Program-made: the position numbers and the translations under genes
Assembly (NCBI GenBank): GCA_937863465.1
Contig: CALMFG010000188.1
Location: 1-43,255, forward strand
Length of the DNA: 43,255 bases
Origin: an uncultured Clostridia bacterium
Lineage (GTDB): Bacteria > Bacillota > Clostridia > Christensenellales > CALMFG01
Direction: 5' to 3'
Notes under the pieces: generated by a model
Databases searched by the model: none
Seen by the model: only the letters and a program-made list of their open reading frames with translations
What the model was told of the DNA's origin: nothing
Shown: in pieces, positions 28,701 to 38,832 of the stretch
Position numbering within the stretch: position 1 is the stretch's first letter
Layout: each line of letters starts with the position of its first letter

Positions 28701-30095
28701 CATAAATGGACGATTAACTTTTTCGGCGCATCCCACGTATTCCGCGCCGGAACCATATCGACCATATCCGACAAGACCGCATTCGGCTACGTGAAGAACT
28801 ATGCCGAAGAGACGGGGAAGCACATCTCAAACGCCGAGATTACGCGGCTGGCCAAAGGCATTGTGGGCGTTAAGCGCACCACGGGACAGCATCCGGGCGG
28901 ACTGGTTGTTGTGCCCAAAGATCAGGATATTCACGATTACACGCCGGTGCAAAAACCGGCCAACGATATGGAGAGTGATTCGGTCACCACGCATTTCGAC
29001 TTCGATTCGATGCACGATACGCTGGTCAAACTGGATATTCTGGGTCACGACGACCCGACCATGCTGCGTCTCTTGACCGACATCAGCGGCGTGGACGCCA
29101 AGAGTGTGCCCCTAAACGACGCCGAAACCATGACGCTGTTCTCGTCATTGGAAGCGCTGAAGCTTTCGCCCGAAAAGATGCTGGGCAGCGAGGTCGGCAC
29201 ATTCGGCATCCCTGAATTCGGCACCAAGTTTGTGCGCGGAATACTGCAGATGACCAAGCCCACCACCATGGCCGAATTGGTGCGCATCTCCGGCCTGTCG
29301 CACGGCACCAACGTATGGCAGGGCAACGCCGAACTTCTGATTAAAGAGGGTAAAGTCACCTTAAGCGACGTCATCGCCACACGCGACGACATCTACAACA
29401 CACTTCTGGAATACGGCGTGGAAGGCAAGCTGGCTTTCTTCACCATGGAGAATGTCCGAAAAGGACGGGGATTGACGGACGAGATGGAGACCGCCATGCG
29501 CGAAAAGAGTGTACCCGAATGGTTCATCGATTCCTGTAAAAAGATATCCTACATGTTCCCCAAAGCCCACGCGGTGGCTTACGTGACCATGGCGCTCCGC
29601 ATCGCCTATTTTAAGGTACATCATCCGCAGGCCTACTACGCCGCTTACTTCACGGTGCGGGCGGATAACTTCGATGCGAGCTATGTGACCGGCAACGGCG
29701 ACGTCATCCGCGCACATATCGCCGCCATCGAGAAAAAGCAGAACGAAGGGAAGGCCTCCAACAACGAGATCAACATGATCACCTATCTGGAAGTGGCTTT
29801 GGAGATGTACGAGCGGGGCATCGGCTTTTTGCCGGTGGACCTAAGTAAGTCCCACGCGAAAACGTATACGATTGAAGGCCAATACATTCGTCTGCCTTTC
29901 TCGGCATTGCCGGGCATCGGCGGGAACGCGGCCGATAATCTGTACGAGCAGGCCAGGATTTCGCCCTTTATTTCCAAAGAGGACATCAAAAACCGCGCCA
30001 AGGCGAGCAGCACCGTGCTGGCCGCTCTGGAGGAGTTTGGATGCCTTTCCGGCATCTCGTCCGAAAATCAGGTCAGTTTTTTTGACATGGCATAA
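25800..30095 (+). CDS. polC: DNA polymerase III PolC-type alpha subunit
   Basis: PHP domain ([14 protein letters not shown]), embedded exonuclease ([22 protein letters not shown]), [40 protein letters not shown]. Confidence 0.98.
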   Translation: [1431 protein letters not shown]

Positions 30096-30110
30096 ACTTG
30101 GATAATTTCA

Positions 30111-30139
30111 TGGACATTCGATGGAAATTCGTATATACT
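30111..30139 (+). promoter_or_regulatory. Predicted sigma-A promoter for secDF
   Basis: TGGACA-N17-TATACT in the polC-secD intergenic region. Confidence 0.65.
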
Positions 30140-30204
30140 GTTAAATTGACAAATGAATAGGACGGGGGAAGCAACGCCCTTGTTTTTTAGGAGGCAGTTT
30201 TTTT

Positions 30205-31488
30205 ATGAAGTTTCGCAATGCACTATTGCTCATTGCAATCATTGCAATCGTCGGCGGACTCATATTCATCGGCATTACGGGCGCTCACTTTGGCATCTAC
30301 AAAGTCGATCCGCTGTATAAGCAGGTGAACCTGGGCCTTGACCTGACCGGCGGTGCGTATGTTGTATATGAAGTAGATAATCCGGACCAGGTTGATGACC
30401 TGGACTCAAAGATTGAAGGCACGATGACCGTGTTCCGAAACCGTCTGGACGCCAAGGGCTTCACCGAAGCGACGATTGCCCAGCAGGGAACCGATCGTAT
30501 TCGTGTGGAAGTGCCGTTCAACTCGGAAGACGGACAGGGCGCAGACCCGAACATGATCAGCGAAGTTCTGGGCAAAGCGGCCAAGCTGACCATTGTGACC
30601 CCAGACGGGGATGTGGTGGTTGAAGGCGACGAGATGGTCTCGGCTGTTGCACAGCAAGGCTATTCCGACACCGGCGTGCTCCAGTATCAGGTGGCGTTTA
30701 AGCTTTCCAGTGAAGCAGCCACAAAATTCGCTGAAGCGACTCAGAAATACCTCGGCCAGGCATTGTCCATCTATGTGGATGATACCATGATTTCTTCACC
30801 CACTGTTGAAGGCGTTATCGCTGGCGGCGAAGGCGTCATCACGGGAAGCTTCACATCGGAAGAAGCCATCGATTTGGCCATCCAGATTGAATCTGGTGCA
30901 TTGCCGCTTGAACTACACGAAATTGAACAGCGGTCGATTTCAGCCACGCTGGGTGTGGATGCGCTCTCCAAGAGCCTCTTTGCCGGCGCCATCGGCATCG
31001 CGATTCTGTTCCTGTTTATGATTGTATACTATCGTCTGCCCGGCCTTATCGCCGATATGGCGCTGGTCATCTATATGTTCATCCTGCTGCTCCTGCTTTC
31101 AACAATCAAAGGCATCCAGCTGACATTGCCAGGTATTGCAGGTATCATCCTCTCCATCGGTATGGCGGTGGATGCGAACGTTATCATCTTTGAGCGATTC
31201 AAAGAGGAGCTGCGGTTGGGTAAATCCTTACGCACATCGCTGACGAGTGGATATCATAAAGCGTTGAGAACGATTCTCGATTCGAATATCACCACCATAC
31301 TCGCGGCGGTTGTTCTGATGATTTTCGGCAAAGGCGTGATCAAAAGCTTTGCCTATACGCTCACACTCGGTATTATCGTTTCAATGTTTACCGCGCTCTT
31401 CGTCACGCGCTGGTTCTTAAGACTGTTTATGAATATCGGTATCAAGAACAAAGTGCTGTATGGCGGAAGGAGGGTTGAAAATGACTAG
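30205..31488 (+). CDS. secD: Protein translocase subunit SecD
   Basis: LGLDLTGGAYVVYEV, GMAVDANVIIFERFKEELRLGKS; RND-like TM block. Confidence 0.96.
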   Translation: MKFRNALLLIAIIAIVGGLIFIGITGAHFGIYKVDPLYKQVNLGLDLTGGAYVVYEVDNPDQVDDLDSKIEGTMTVFRNRLDAKGFTEATIAQQGTDRIRVEVPFNSEDGQGADPNMISEVLGKAAKLTIVTPDGDVVVEGDEMVSAVAQQGYSDTGVLQYQVAFKLSSEAATKFAEATQKYLGQALSIYVDDTMISSPTVEGVIAGGEGVITGSFTSEEAIDLAIQIESGALPLELHEIEQRSISATLGVDALSKSLFAGAIGIAILFLFMIVYYRLPGLIADMALVIYMFILLLLLSTIKGIQLTLPGIAGIILSIGMAVDANVIIFERFKEELRLGKSLRTSLTSGYHKALRTILDSNITTILAAVVLMIFGKGVIKSFAYTLTLGIIVSMFTALFVTRWFLRLFMNIGIKNKVLYGGRRVEND

Positions 31489-32413
31489 ATTTAAAGTGGT
31501 TTCCAAAGCAAAATACTTTATTTCGGCCTCCATTATCGTCATCCTGATTGGTGTCGGTTTTGGCTTGTTTAACGGAATCAACCTTGGCATCGACTTTACC
31601 GGCGGCACACTGATGACCATTGAACTCGGTCAGGAATTTGATGTTGCGGATATCAATGAAGTGCTGGTTGCCAATGGCATTAAAGACGCGCCGGTTGTTA
31701 AAACCAGCGAGGAAGCCGGAAGCGCCATGACGCAGGCGCAGATTCGGATTAAGAATGTGGACGGCGTTAAAACGGAAGAATTGCGTACTGCCATTCTGGA
31801 CGGTTTACAGGAAAAATATCCTGACGCGGTCGTTTTCGACGGTGAAACAATCGGCGGAGTCACCAGTTCGGAGATTATCACCAACGCCATCCTTTCGGTG
31901 GTTATCGCTTCGGCACTGATGCTGGTATACATCTGGATTCGTTTTGAACTGTTTTCGGGCATCGCGGCGGTGGTCGCGCTGGTTCATGATATTCTCATCA
32001 TGTCGTCGATTATGATCATCTTCCACAAGCAGGTGAACAGCCCGTACATCGCGGCCGTTCTGACCATTGTGGGTTATTCCATCAACGACACCATCGTGCT
32101 GTTTGACCGTATTCGTGAAAACAACCGAATCTACTCGCACGCGGAATATACCCGCGCGGAAGTGGCGGACATCTCGTTTAACGAGACGCTGTCCAGAACG
32201 CTGAATACTTCGCTGACCACACTCATGACCATCACCTGTGTGTACATCTTCGGTGTGGACTCCATCAAGGAATTCGCTTTCCCACTCATCGTGGGTCTCA
32301 TCAGCGGAACGTACTCGTCTATTTTCATCGCTGCGCCAATTTGGGTATGGCTGATGAATCGTTCGCTTAAGAAACTTGGCATCAAGCAGAAGACCAAAGT
32401 TAAAAAAGCGTAA
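31481..32413 (+). CDS. secF: Protein translocase subunit SecF
   Basis: GIDFTGGTLMTIEL, GYSINDTIVLFDRIRENNR; GGAAGGAGG upstream of ATG 31481; overlaps secD by 8 nt. Confidence 0.96.
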   Translation: MTRFKVVSKAKYFISASIIVILIGVGFGLFNGINLGIDFTGGTLMTIELGQEFDVADINEVLVANGIKDAPVVKTSEEAGSAMTQAQIRIKNVDGVKTEELRTAILDGLQEKYPDAVVFDGETIGGVTSSEIITNAILSVVIASALMLVYIWIRFELFSGIAAVVALVHDILIMSSIMIIFHKQVNSPYIAAVLTIVGYSINDTIVLFDRIRENNRIYSHAEYTRAEVADISFNETLSRTLNTSLTTLMTITCVYIFGVDSIKEFAFPLIVGLISGTYSSIFIAAPIWVWLMNRSLKKLGIKQKTKVKKA

Positions 32414-32432
32414 AAAAGATTAAAAAGTTATG

Positions 32433-32471
32433 AAAAAAAGCCTTTCCGTATACTATCGGGAAGGCTTTTCT
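32433..32471 (+). terminator. Rho-independent terminator after secF
   Basis: AAAAGCCTTTCC-loop-GGGAAGGCTTTT. Confidence 0.8.
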
Positions 32472-32504
32472 GATATGATTTAAGAGAGCGAAAAGAAGGT
32501 CCGC

Positions 32505-34892
32505 ATGATTAAATCGAGATATGAGTTTTCGAAAAACGATATGGAGATCGCCGCGGCACTGGGCAAGTCCCTGGATTTGCCGAATGCGGTGGCGCTTCTG
32601 TTGCTGCGTCAGGGCGTTCGGACGCCGGCGGAGGCACAGTCTTTCTTCTCGCCGAGTTTTAATGACCTGCATGACCCGTTTCTCATGAAGAACATGACCG
32701 AATCGGTCGAGCAGATTCGCTTGAATCTGAGTGCAGGCAAAAAAATCGCGGTGTTCTGCGATTATGATGTGGACGGCACGTCGGCATGCAGCATCCTGTA
32801 CTTCTATTTTAAAAAAATCGGTGTGACGATCGATTACTATACGCCCGACCGGAACAACGACGGTTACGGGCTTAACGCGTCGGCCGTAAAAGAGATTGTG
32901 GACGCGGGCACCGATCTCGTCATCACGGTGGACTGCGGCATCACGAATGTGGCCGAAACCGCTATGCTGACCGATGCGGGCGTCACAGTCATCGTCACCG
33001 ACCATCATGAATGCGGCGAAGTTCTGCCGGATACGCCGTATATCTTAAACCCAAAACAGCCCGGGTGCCCATACCCATATGATTTTCTTTCGGGCGCAGG
33101 CATCGCGTTTAAGCTGGTGCAGGCGCTGGGCGGCCGGGACGCGATGGATGTCATCGATTATGCGGCACTGGGCACGGTGGCGGATATTGTGCCGCTGACC
33201 GGCGAAAACCGCATCATCGCCAAACTGGGTCTTGAAAAGATGAACACGGCTTTGTCACCGGGGCTGAAGCTATTGCGGCCGTATGTGCTGCCCGACAATA
33301 AGGCCATCGACGAGTATCATATCGGATTCGGGTTCGGCCCGCGCATCAATGCCGCGGGACGTATGGAATCGGCGCACTTGGCGCTGGATATGATGCTGGC
33401 CGAAAACGAGACGCCCCAGGCCAAAAAAGCGGCCGAGCGGCTGAACAGCCTCAACGACGAACGAAAAGATATCTGTGACGGCATCGTTTTAGAAGCGATG
33501 ACGCAGGTGATTAAAGAAAATTCGCTGAAAGAACCCGGCGCCATCTTTGTGATCGGCGATTGGGAGCCCGGCGTGGTGGGCATCTGCGCTTCACGTATCG
33601 CCGCGCGATTTGGACGTCCGGTGCTGGTCTTTGCCAGAAAAGGCGATGAAGCGGTGTGCTCGGCGCGAAGCATCGATGCCGTCAACATCTATGATGTGCT
33701 GAATAATTTCAACGAATATTATACCAAATTCGGCGGGCATCATATGGCGGCGGGGCTGACCATTCAGACCCGCGACTATGAGACGCTGAAAGAAAAAGTC
33801 AACCGACATCTGGCCGAGCAGTACGGCGAGGATGTGTTTATTCCGGCCGTTACGTACGATATCGAAGTGAAAGGCAATTTGTCAGAGAAATTTGCCGAAG
33901 CGGTGACACGGCTTGCGCCCTACGGTACCGAGAACCCCAAACCGCGGCTGTTGTTCCGCGACAGGGCGGTGCGACAGAAGAATTACTTCGGGAAAACCGG
34001 GCGGTCGCACTTTAAATTTAACCTCAACGAAAACGGCCAGCCGCTGTCCGCCATCAAGTTTTTCTACGACGAGAAGGACGACGCCATCGTGCGCGCCGAT
34101 GTAATCGGCAGTGTCAACATCAGCGATTACATGGGGCGGCCTGAAATCTTTGTCGAGTACATGGAATCGACTGATTTGGATGAATATATGGTCATGCCGG
34201 CCTTTGCTTATGAGCGGGCACTGGAAAATCTCACCGCGATATTGGATGGGTCAGGAAACGGCGGGAAGCCAGTGGATTTAGATGAATGCATGGCAACCAT
34301 CCAGGCGCAGGTGAAAAAAAGCCCGTTCGGGCTGGCGGTGCGGGTGGAGGACATTTTCCAGTATCGATTGCTGGCGACCCACCGCGAGATGAAAACGCTG
34401 ATTGCGGATGGGAAATTGCTCATTAAAATGGCCAACGAGTACCATGTACCGCTGAACGCGGTGGTGTTCAGTGAAAAGGACTTTCTTGCCTTAAAGCCCT
34501 ACCGCGAAGTGATGTCGTTCTCGCCCAAAGCGCAGAATTTCGGCGAAAGCAGAACGACTGTTATGTCCGTAAAAGAACTGAACGATTTATATCGGGAAAA
34601 AGGCAAGCGGTTTTATGTGGACAAGAAAGACATGGCGGCGGTGTTCGGCTGGCTGAAGCAGAACGAAAAGGACGAGCGAAAGCACCCGAACAAAGAAACG
34701 CTTTATGCGGAGATGGCCAGAGAAACGGGGCTTGCCGTGGAACAGGCAGTATCGGGAATTGCGGTTCTGGATGCGCTACGATTGATAGATATCGAAAAAT
34801 CTGATAGTATTATAATCAAAATTGTTCCTCAAGACGAAAAGAAAGACTTAAGCGACGCCGCGGTGTATGCGGCGCTGCAGAGGCTGAAATAA
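32505..34892 (+). CDS. recJ: Single-stranded-DNA-specific exonuclease RecJ
   Basis: VFCDYDVDGTSACSIL, TVDCGI, VTDHHECGEVLP, GPRINAAGRM, GGHHMAAGL. Confidence 0.97.
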   Translation: MIKSRYEFSKNDMEIAAALGKSLDLPNAVALLLLRQGVRTPAEAQSFFSPSFNDLHDPFLMKNMTESVEQIRLNLSAGKKIAVFCDYDVDGTSACSILYFYFKKIGVTIDYYTPDRNNDGYGLNASAVKEIVDAGTDLVITVDCGITNVAETAMLTDAGVTVIVTDHHECGEVLPDTPYILNPKQPGCPYPYDFLSGAGIAFKLVQALGGRDAMDVIDYAALGTVADIVPLTGENRIIAKLGLEKMNTALSPGLKLLRPYVLPDNKAIDEYHIGFGFGPRINAAGRMESAHLALDMMLAENETPQAKKAAERLNSLNDERKDICDGIVLEAMTQVIKENSLKEPGAIFVIGDWEPGVVGICASRIAARFGRPVLVFARKGDEAVCSARSIDAVNIYDVLNNFNEYYTKFGGHHMAAGLTIQTRDYETLKEKVNRHLAEQYGEDVFIPAVTYDIEVKGNLSEKFAEAVTRLAPYGTENPKPRLLFRDRAVRQKNYFGKTGRSHFKFNLNENGQPLSAIKFFYDEKDDAIVRADVIGSVNISDYMGRPEIFVEYMESTDLDEYMVMPAFAYERALENLTAILDGSGNGGKPVDLDECMATIQAQVKKSPFGLAVRVEDIFQYRLLATHREMKTLIADGKLLIKMANEYHVPLNAVVFSEKDFLALKPYREVMSFSPKAQNFGESRTTVMSVKELNDLYREKGKRFYVDKKDMAAVFGWLKQNEKDERKHPNKETLYAEMARETGLAVEQAVSGIAVLDALRLIDIEKSDSIIIKIVPQDEKKDLSDAAVYAALQRLK

Positions 34893-34894
34893 AT

Positions 34895-37048
34895 ATGGAA
34901 GATCTTTTAAAAAAAGCGAAAGAAACCTACGGTTCGGATGCGAACTACGCGCTGCTGGAAAAAGCGTTTAAAGTAGCCAAGGAGGCGCACGAGGGGCAGG
35001 TGCGCCTTTCGGGCGAGCCCTATTTTGTGCACCCTTACGAAGTCGCCAACATCCTGATGGATCTGGGTCTGGACGTGATGACCGTGGCGGCAGGTCTTCT
35101 GCACGACGTGATGGAGGACACCACGATTACGTCCGATGAGCTGGGACGCGAATTCGGTTCGGAAGTGCTGTATTTGGTGGACGGCGTGACCAAGCTGACG
35201 CAGGTGGACTATAAATCCCGCGAAGAGCGGCAGGCCGAAAGCTTCCGCAAGATGTTTTTGGCCATGGCCAAGGACATCCGTGTCATCATCATCAAGTTAG
35301 CCGACCGCCTGCACAATATGCGCACATTAAAGTTCCAGTCACCCGACAAGCAGATTGAAAAAGCGCGTGAGACTATTGAAATCTATGCGCCGCTGGCCAA
35401 CCGACTGGGCATCAACACCATCAAATGGGAACTGGAAGACCTGTCCTTAAAATATCTGGAACCCGAAATCTACTACTCCATCGTCGATCAGCTGAAATCC
35501 ACTCGCGCCGAGCGCGAAGCCTATATCAACCAGATTATCACGCAGATTCGGACGCGCCTGAAAGTGATGCGCATTCCGGCCGACATTGCGGGCCGACCCA
35601 AGCATATCTACAGCATCTACAACAAGATGATCAACAAGGACATCGAGTTTGAGGATGTCTACGACAAGGTGGCGGTTCGCTGTATTGTGAAAAACATCAA
35701 GGACTGCTACGGGGTCCTGGGCATTCTGCATACCATGTGGAAACCGATTCCGGGGCGGTTCAAGGACTATATCGCCGTACCTAAAAAGAATATGTACCAG
35801 TCCCTGCACACCACGCTGCTGGGCGACGAAGGCCGTCCGTTCGAGGTGCAGATTCGAACCGAAGAGATGCACAAGCAGGCCGAGTACGGTATCGCCGCGC
35901 ACTGGAAGTATAAAGAAGGAAAAGAGACCGAGAGTGATCTTGACGAGAAGCTGACCTGGGTTCGGGAGCTATTAGAAGTCAACGACGAGTTTAAGGACTC
36001 CAAAGAGTTTTTGGAATCCTTAAAGATTGACCTGTACCAGAACGAGGTATTTGTCTTTACGCCCAAGGGCGACGTCAAGGACTTCCCCAAAGGCGCTACG
36101 CCGCTGGACTTCGCCTACGCCATCCACTCGGAGGTGGGCAACAAATGCACGGGCGCCAAGGTCAATGAAAAAATCGTACCGCTGGATTATGAGCTGAATA
36201 CCGGCGATATCGTTTCCATCATCACCTCGCCGAATAAGACGCCCAGCCGCGACTGGCTGAAAATTGTCAAGACTCATCAGGCGCGGTCCAAGATTCGTCA
36301 GTGGTTCAGAAAAGAGCTGAAAGATGAGAACATCGAGAAGGGCCACGATATGCTGGCTGAAGAAGCCAAGCGGCGCGGCTACCAGCTGAAGAACCTCGTG
36401 AAGCCCGAATGGGTGAAGGGTATCTTCAAACGATTTATGCTGAACTCGGTAGAGGATATGTACGCGGCCGTGGGCTACGGCGGCATCACCACCAAACAGA
36501 TTCTAACGCGTCTGATTGCGCTGTATGACAAGGAAAATCCGACTGAGCCCCCGGTTCATGACGAAAAGACGCTGGAACACAACCGAAACAAGCAGGCGAC
36601 AGGCGACGGCGTCACCGTGAAAGGCGAATCGGGCATGCTGATTCGCTATGCCAAATGCTGTACGCCGGTGCCGGGCGACGAAATTATCGGCTACATCACG
36701 CGCGGACGCGGGGTTTCGGTGCACCGTAAGGACTGCCCGAACATCAACGAAGTGGATTTTGAGACCGGACGCATCATTGAAGTGGAATGGGCGGGCGAAG
36801 AGCGGCCCTTCTACAATATCGATATCGAGATTCGCGGGGACGACCGTAACGGCCTTCTGTCCGACATCACCCAGCTGATGTATAACTTAAACTATTCCAT
36901 CATGACGGTCAACGCGCGCCGCCAGAAGGGAAAAGAGACGGTCATCGAGATGGGGCTGGTGGTCTCCAACACCAAGGACTTAAAGCTGATTACCGGCAAG
37001 CTAAAAGGCATCAACGGAGTGCACGACGTGTACCGTATCAATAAATAG
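34895..37048 (+). CDS. Bifunctional-type RelA/SpoT homologue ((p)ppGpp synthetase/hydrolase)
   Basis: LLHDVMEDT HD motif, RPKHIYSIYNKM and EVQIRTEEMH synthetase motifs, TGS (DFAYAIHSEVG) and ACT domains. Confidence 0.97.
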   Translation: MEDLLKKAKETYGSDANYALLEKAFKVAKEAHEGQVRLSGEPYFVHPYEVANILMDLGLDVMTVAAGLLHDVMEDTTITSDELGREFGSEVLYLVDGVTKLTQVDYKSREERQAESFRKMFLAMAKDIRVIIIKLADRLHNMRTLKFQSPDKQIEKARETIEIYAPLANRLGINTIKWELEDLSLKYLEPEIYYSIVDQLKSTRAEREAYINQIITQIRTRLKVMRIPADIAGRPKHIYSIYNKMINKDIEFEDVYDKVAVRCIVKNIKDCYGVLGILHTMWKPIPGRFKDYIAVPKKNMYQSLHTTLLGDEGRPFEVQIRTEEMHKQAEYGIAAHWKYKEGKETESDLDEKLTWVRELLEVNDEFKDSKEFLESLKIDLYQNEVFVFTPKGDVKDFPKGATPLDFAYAIHSEVGNKCTGAKVNEKIVPLDYELNTGDIVSIITSPNKTPSRDWLKIVKTHQARSKIRQWFRKELKDENIEKGHDMLAEEAKRRGYQLKNLVKPEWVKGIFKRFMLNSVEDMYAAVGYGGITTKQILTRLIALYDKENPTEPPVHDEKTLEHNRNKQATGDGVTVKGESGMLIRYAKCCTPVPGDEIIGYITRGRGVSVHRKDCPNINEVDFETGRIIEVEWAGEERPFYNIDIEIRGDDRNGLLSDITQLMYNLNYSIMTVNARRQKGKETVIEMGLVVSNTKDLKLITGKLKGINGVHDVYRINK

Positions 37049-37064
37049 GGGCGGACAAAGCGGA

Positions 37065-37520
37065 ATGAAAGCGGTGATACAGCGGGTCAAATCGGCCAGC
37101 GTCAAAATAGCCGGCGAGACGGTCGGCGAGATCGGACAGGGCTTTCTGGTTTTACTGGGCATTGAAAACGACGATACTCAGGAAGACGCCGATTATATCG
37201 TGAAGAAAACCGTGGGCTTGCGCGTTTTCAGCGACGAAGCGGACAAGATGAACCTTTCAGTATCGGAGATTGACGGCGAAATTCTGCTGGTTTCGCAGTT
37301 CACGCTGATTGCCGACACACGAAAGGGCAACCGGCCTTCGTTTATCGGCGCCATGTCGCCGGATAAATCGGAACCGTTTTTCCAAAGCATCATCGCGGAC
37401 TTTAAGGCGGCCTACCCGAAGATTGAGACCGGCAGGTTCGGTGCGGATATGGCGGTTTCGCTCATTAACGACGGACCGGTCACCATCTGTCTGGATTCTC
37501 ACATCAGGAGAAAAGAATGA
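37065..37520 (+). CDS. dtd: D-aminoacyl-tRNA deacylase
   Basis: MKAVIQRVKSASVKI, LLVSQFTLIADTRKGNRPSF, GRFGADMAVSLINDGPVTI. Confidence 0.97.
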   Translation: MKAVIQRVKSASVKIAGETVGEIGQGFLVLLGIENDDTQEDADYIVKKTVGLRVFSDEADKMNLSVSEIDGEILLVSQFTLIADTRKGNRPSFIGAMSPDKSEPFFQSIIADFKAAYPKIETGRFGADMAVSLINDGPVTICLDSHIRRKE

Positions 37521-38143
37521 ACATCATCTGTATACAGACCGGCGATCTCATGGTGAACACCTATCTTTGCCATAACGAGACCTCCAAGGAAACCGTCATC
37601 ATCGATCCGGGCGGCTCTTATCATAAGATTAAGCACGTTTTGGACGAATATGGCCTCGAGCCGAAAGCGGTGCTTCTGACGCACGGGCACTTTGACCATA
37701 TCGGCGCGATGGAGCAGATTCGAGAAAGCTATGATGTGACGGTATTCGTCCATTCGGCCGACGCGGGGATGCTGACCGACAGCACGGCCAATATGTCCAC
37801 CTTTTTCTACTCCAAAGCGGTGATGTGCACCCCGCCCGATCAGACGCTGGAAGACGGTCAGGAACTGATGCTCTGCGGGATGAGTTTCAAGGTGCTCCAT
37901 ACGCCGGGGCATTCGCCGGGTTCGGTAATTTATCTGGCAGAAGGGCTGGCGTTTACCGGCGATACGCTGTTCTGCCGTTCGGTCGGACGCACCGATTTTC
38001 TGGGATGCGACCCCGCGGCCATGAACGCGTCGCTGGAGAGAATTAAGAAGATGATACCCAGAGAAACCAAACTGTTTCCGGGGCACGGCAGCGAGAGCAC
38101 CATGACCGAGGAACTGGAAGAAAACATATACTTAAATCAATAG
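37517..38143 (+). CDS. MBL-fold metallohydrolase (glyoxalase II-like)
   Basis: LLTHGHFDHIGA, HTPGHSPGSVIY, GDTLF, FPGHGSEST. Confidence 0.95.
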   Translation: MNIICIQTGDLMVNTYLCHNETSKETVIIDPGGSYHKIKHVLDEYGLEPKAVLLTHGHFDHIGAMEQIRESYDVTVFVHSADAGMLTDSTANMSTFFYSKAVMCTPPDQTLEDGQELMLCGMSFKVLHTPGHSPGSVIYLAEGLAFTGDTLFCRSVGRTDFLGCDPAAMNASLERIKKMIPRETKLFPGHGSESTMTEELEENIYLNQ

Positions 38144-38160
38144 ACAAAGAGGGAAGACAC

Positions 38161-38832
38161 TTGGGGAAATTGACCATTGCGCTGGACGGTCCGGCAGGTT
38201 CGGGGAAATCCAGCGTCGCCAAGCAGATTGCAAAAACACTGGGTATTCTTTACTTGGATACCGGCGCCATGTACCGCGCTGTCGGGTATGATATACTAAA
38301 AAAGGGCATCGATCCGCTGGACAGAGAACGGGTTGAAAGTGCGATGAAAGACATCGATGTTTTAATCCGCTTTATCGACGGCCAGCAGCAGGTGTGGGTA
38401 AACGGGGAGGACGTGACGGGAAAAATCCGTACGCCCGAAATCTCCAAAGCTGCGTCGGACGTGTCGGCGCATCCGGCCGTACGCATGGCTATGGTCGAGC
38501 TACAGCGCGAAACCAGCGAGCAGTACGACATGATACTGGACGGAAGAGACATTGGCACATTTGTTCTGCCAAACGCCGAGTTTAAGTTCTATCTGGTTGC
38601 TTCGTGCGAGGAGCGGGCCAGAAGGCGGCATAAAGAGCTGGCCGAGCGCGGGATAGATCGTCCGCTTTCCGAAATTCAGCGTGAGATGGAACAACGGGAT
38701 TACAACGATTCACACCGTGCGCTGGCGCCTTTAAAACAGGCCGAGGACGCCGTCCTGATCGATTCGACGGCGATGACGATTGATGAAGTGGCCAGACAGA
38801 TTATAGACACAATCAAGGGGGAAGTGAAATGA
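38161..38832 (+). CDS. cmk: Cytidylate kinase
   Basis: LTIALDGPAGSGKSSVAKQIAKTLGILYLDTGAMYRA, ILDGRDIGTFVLPNAEFKFYL; TTG start. Confidence 0.96.
   Translation: MGKLTIALDGPAGSGKSSVAKQIAKTLGILYLDTGAMYRAVGYDILKKGIDPLDRERVESAMKDIDVLIRFIDGQQQVWVNGEDVTGKIRTPEISKAASDVSAHPAVRMAMVELQRETSEQYDMILDGRDIGTFVLPNAEFKFYLVASCEERARRRHKELAERGIDRPLSEIQREMEQRDYNDSHRALAPLKQAEDAVLIDSTAMTIDEVARQIIDTIKGEVK

Noticed and set aside
30161-30188. GGGGG...GCCC followed by a T run before secD as a transcription attenuator
   Set aside because: The stem is only about 3 bp; the T run precedes a normal GGAGG ribosome site
32505-34892. Long RecJ C-terminal region as a novel fusion
   Set aside because: Firmicute RecJ proteins are commonly near 780-800 aa, so the length is ordinary
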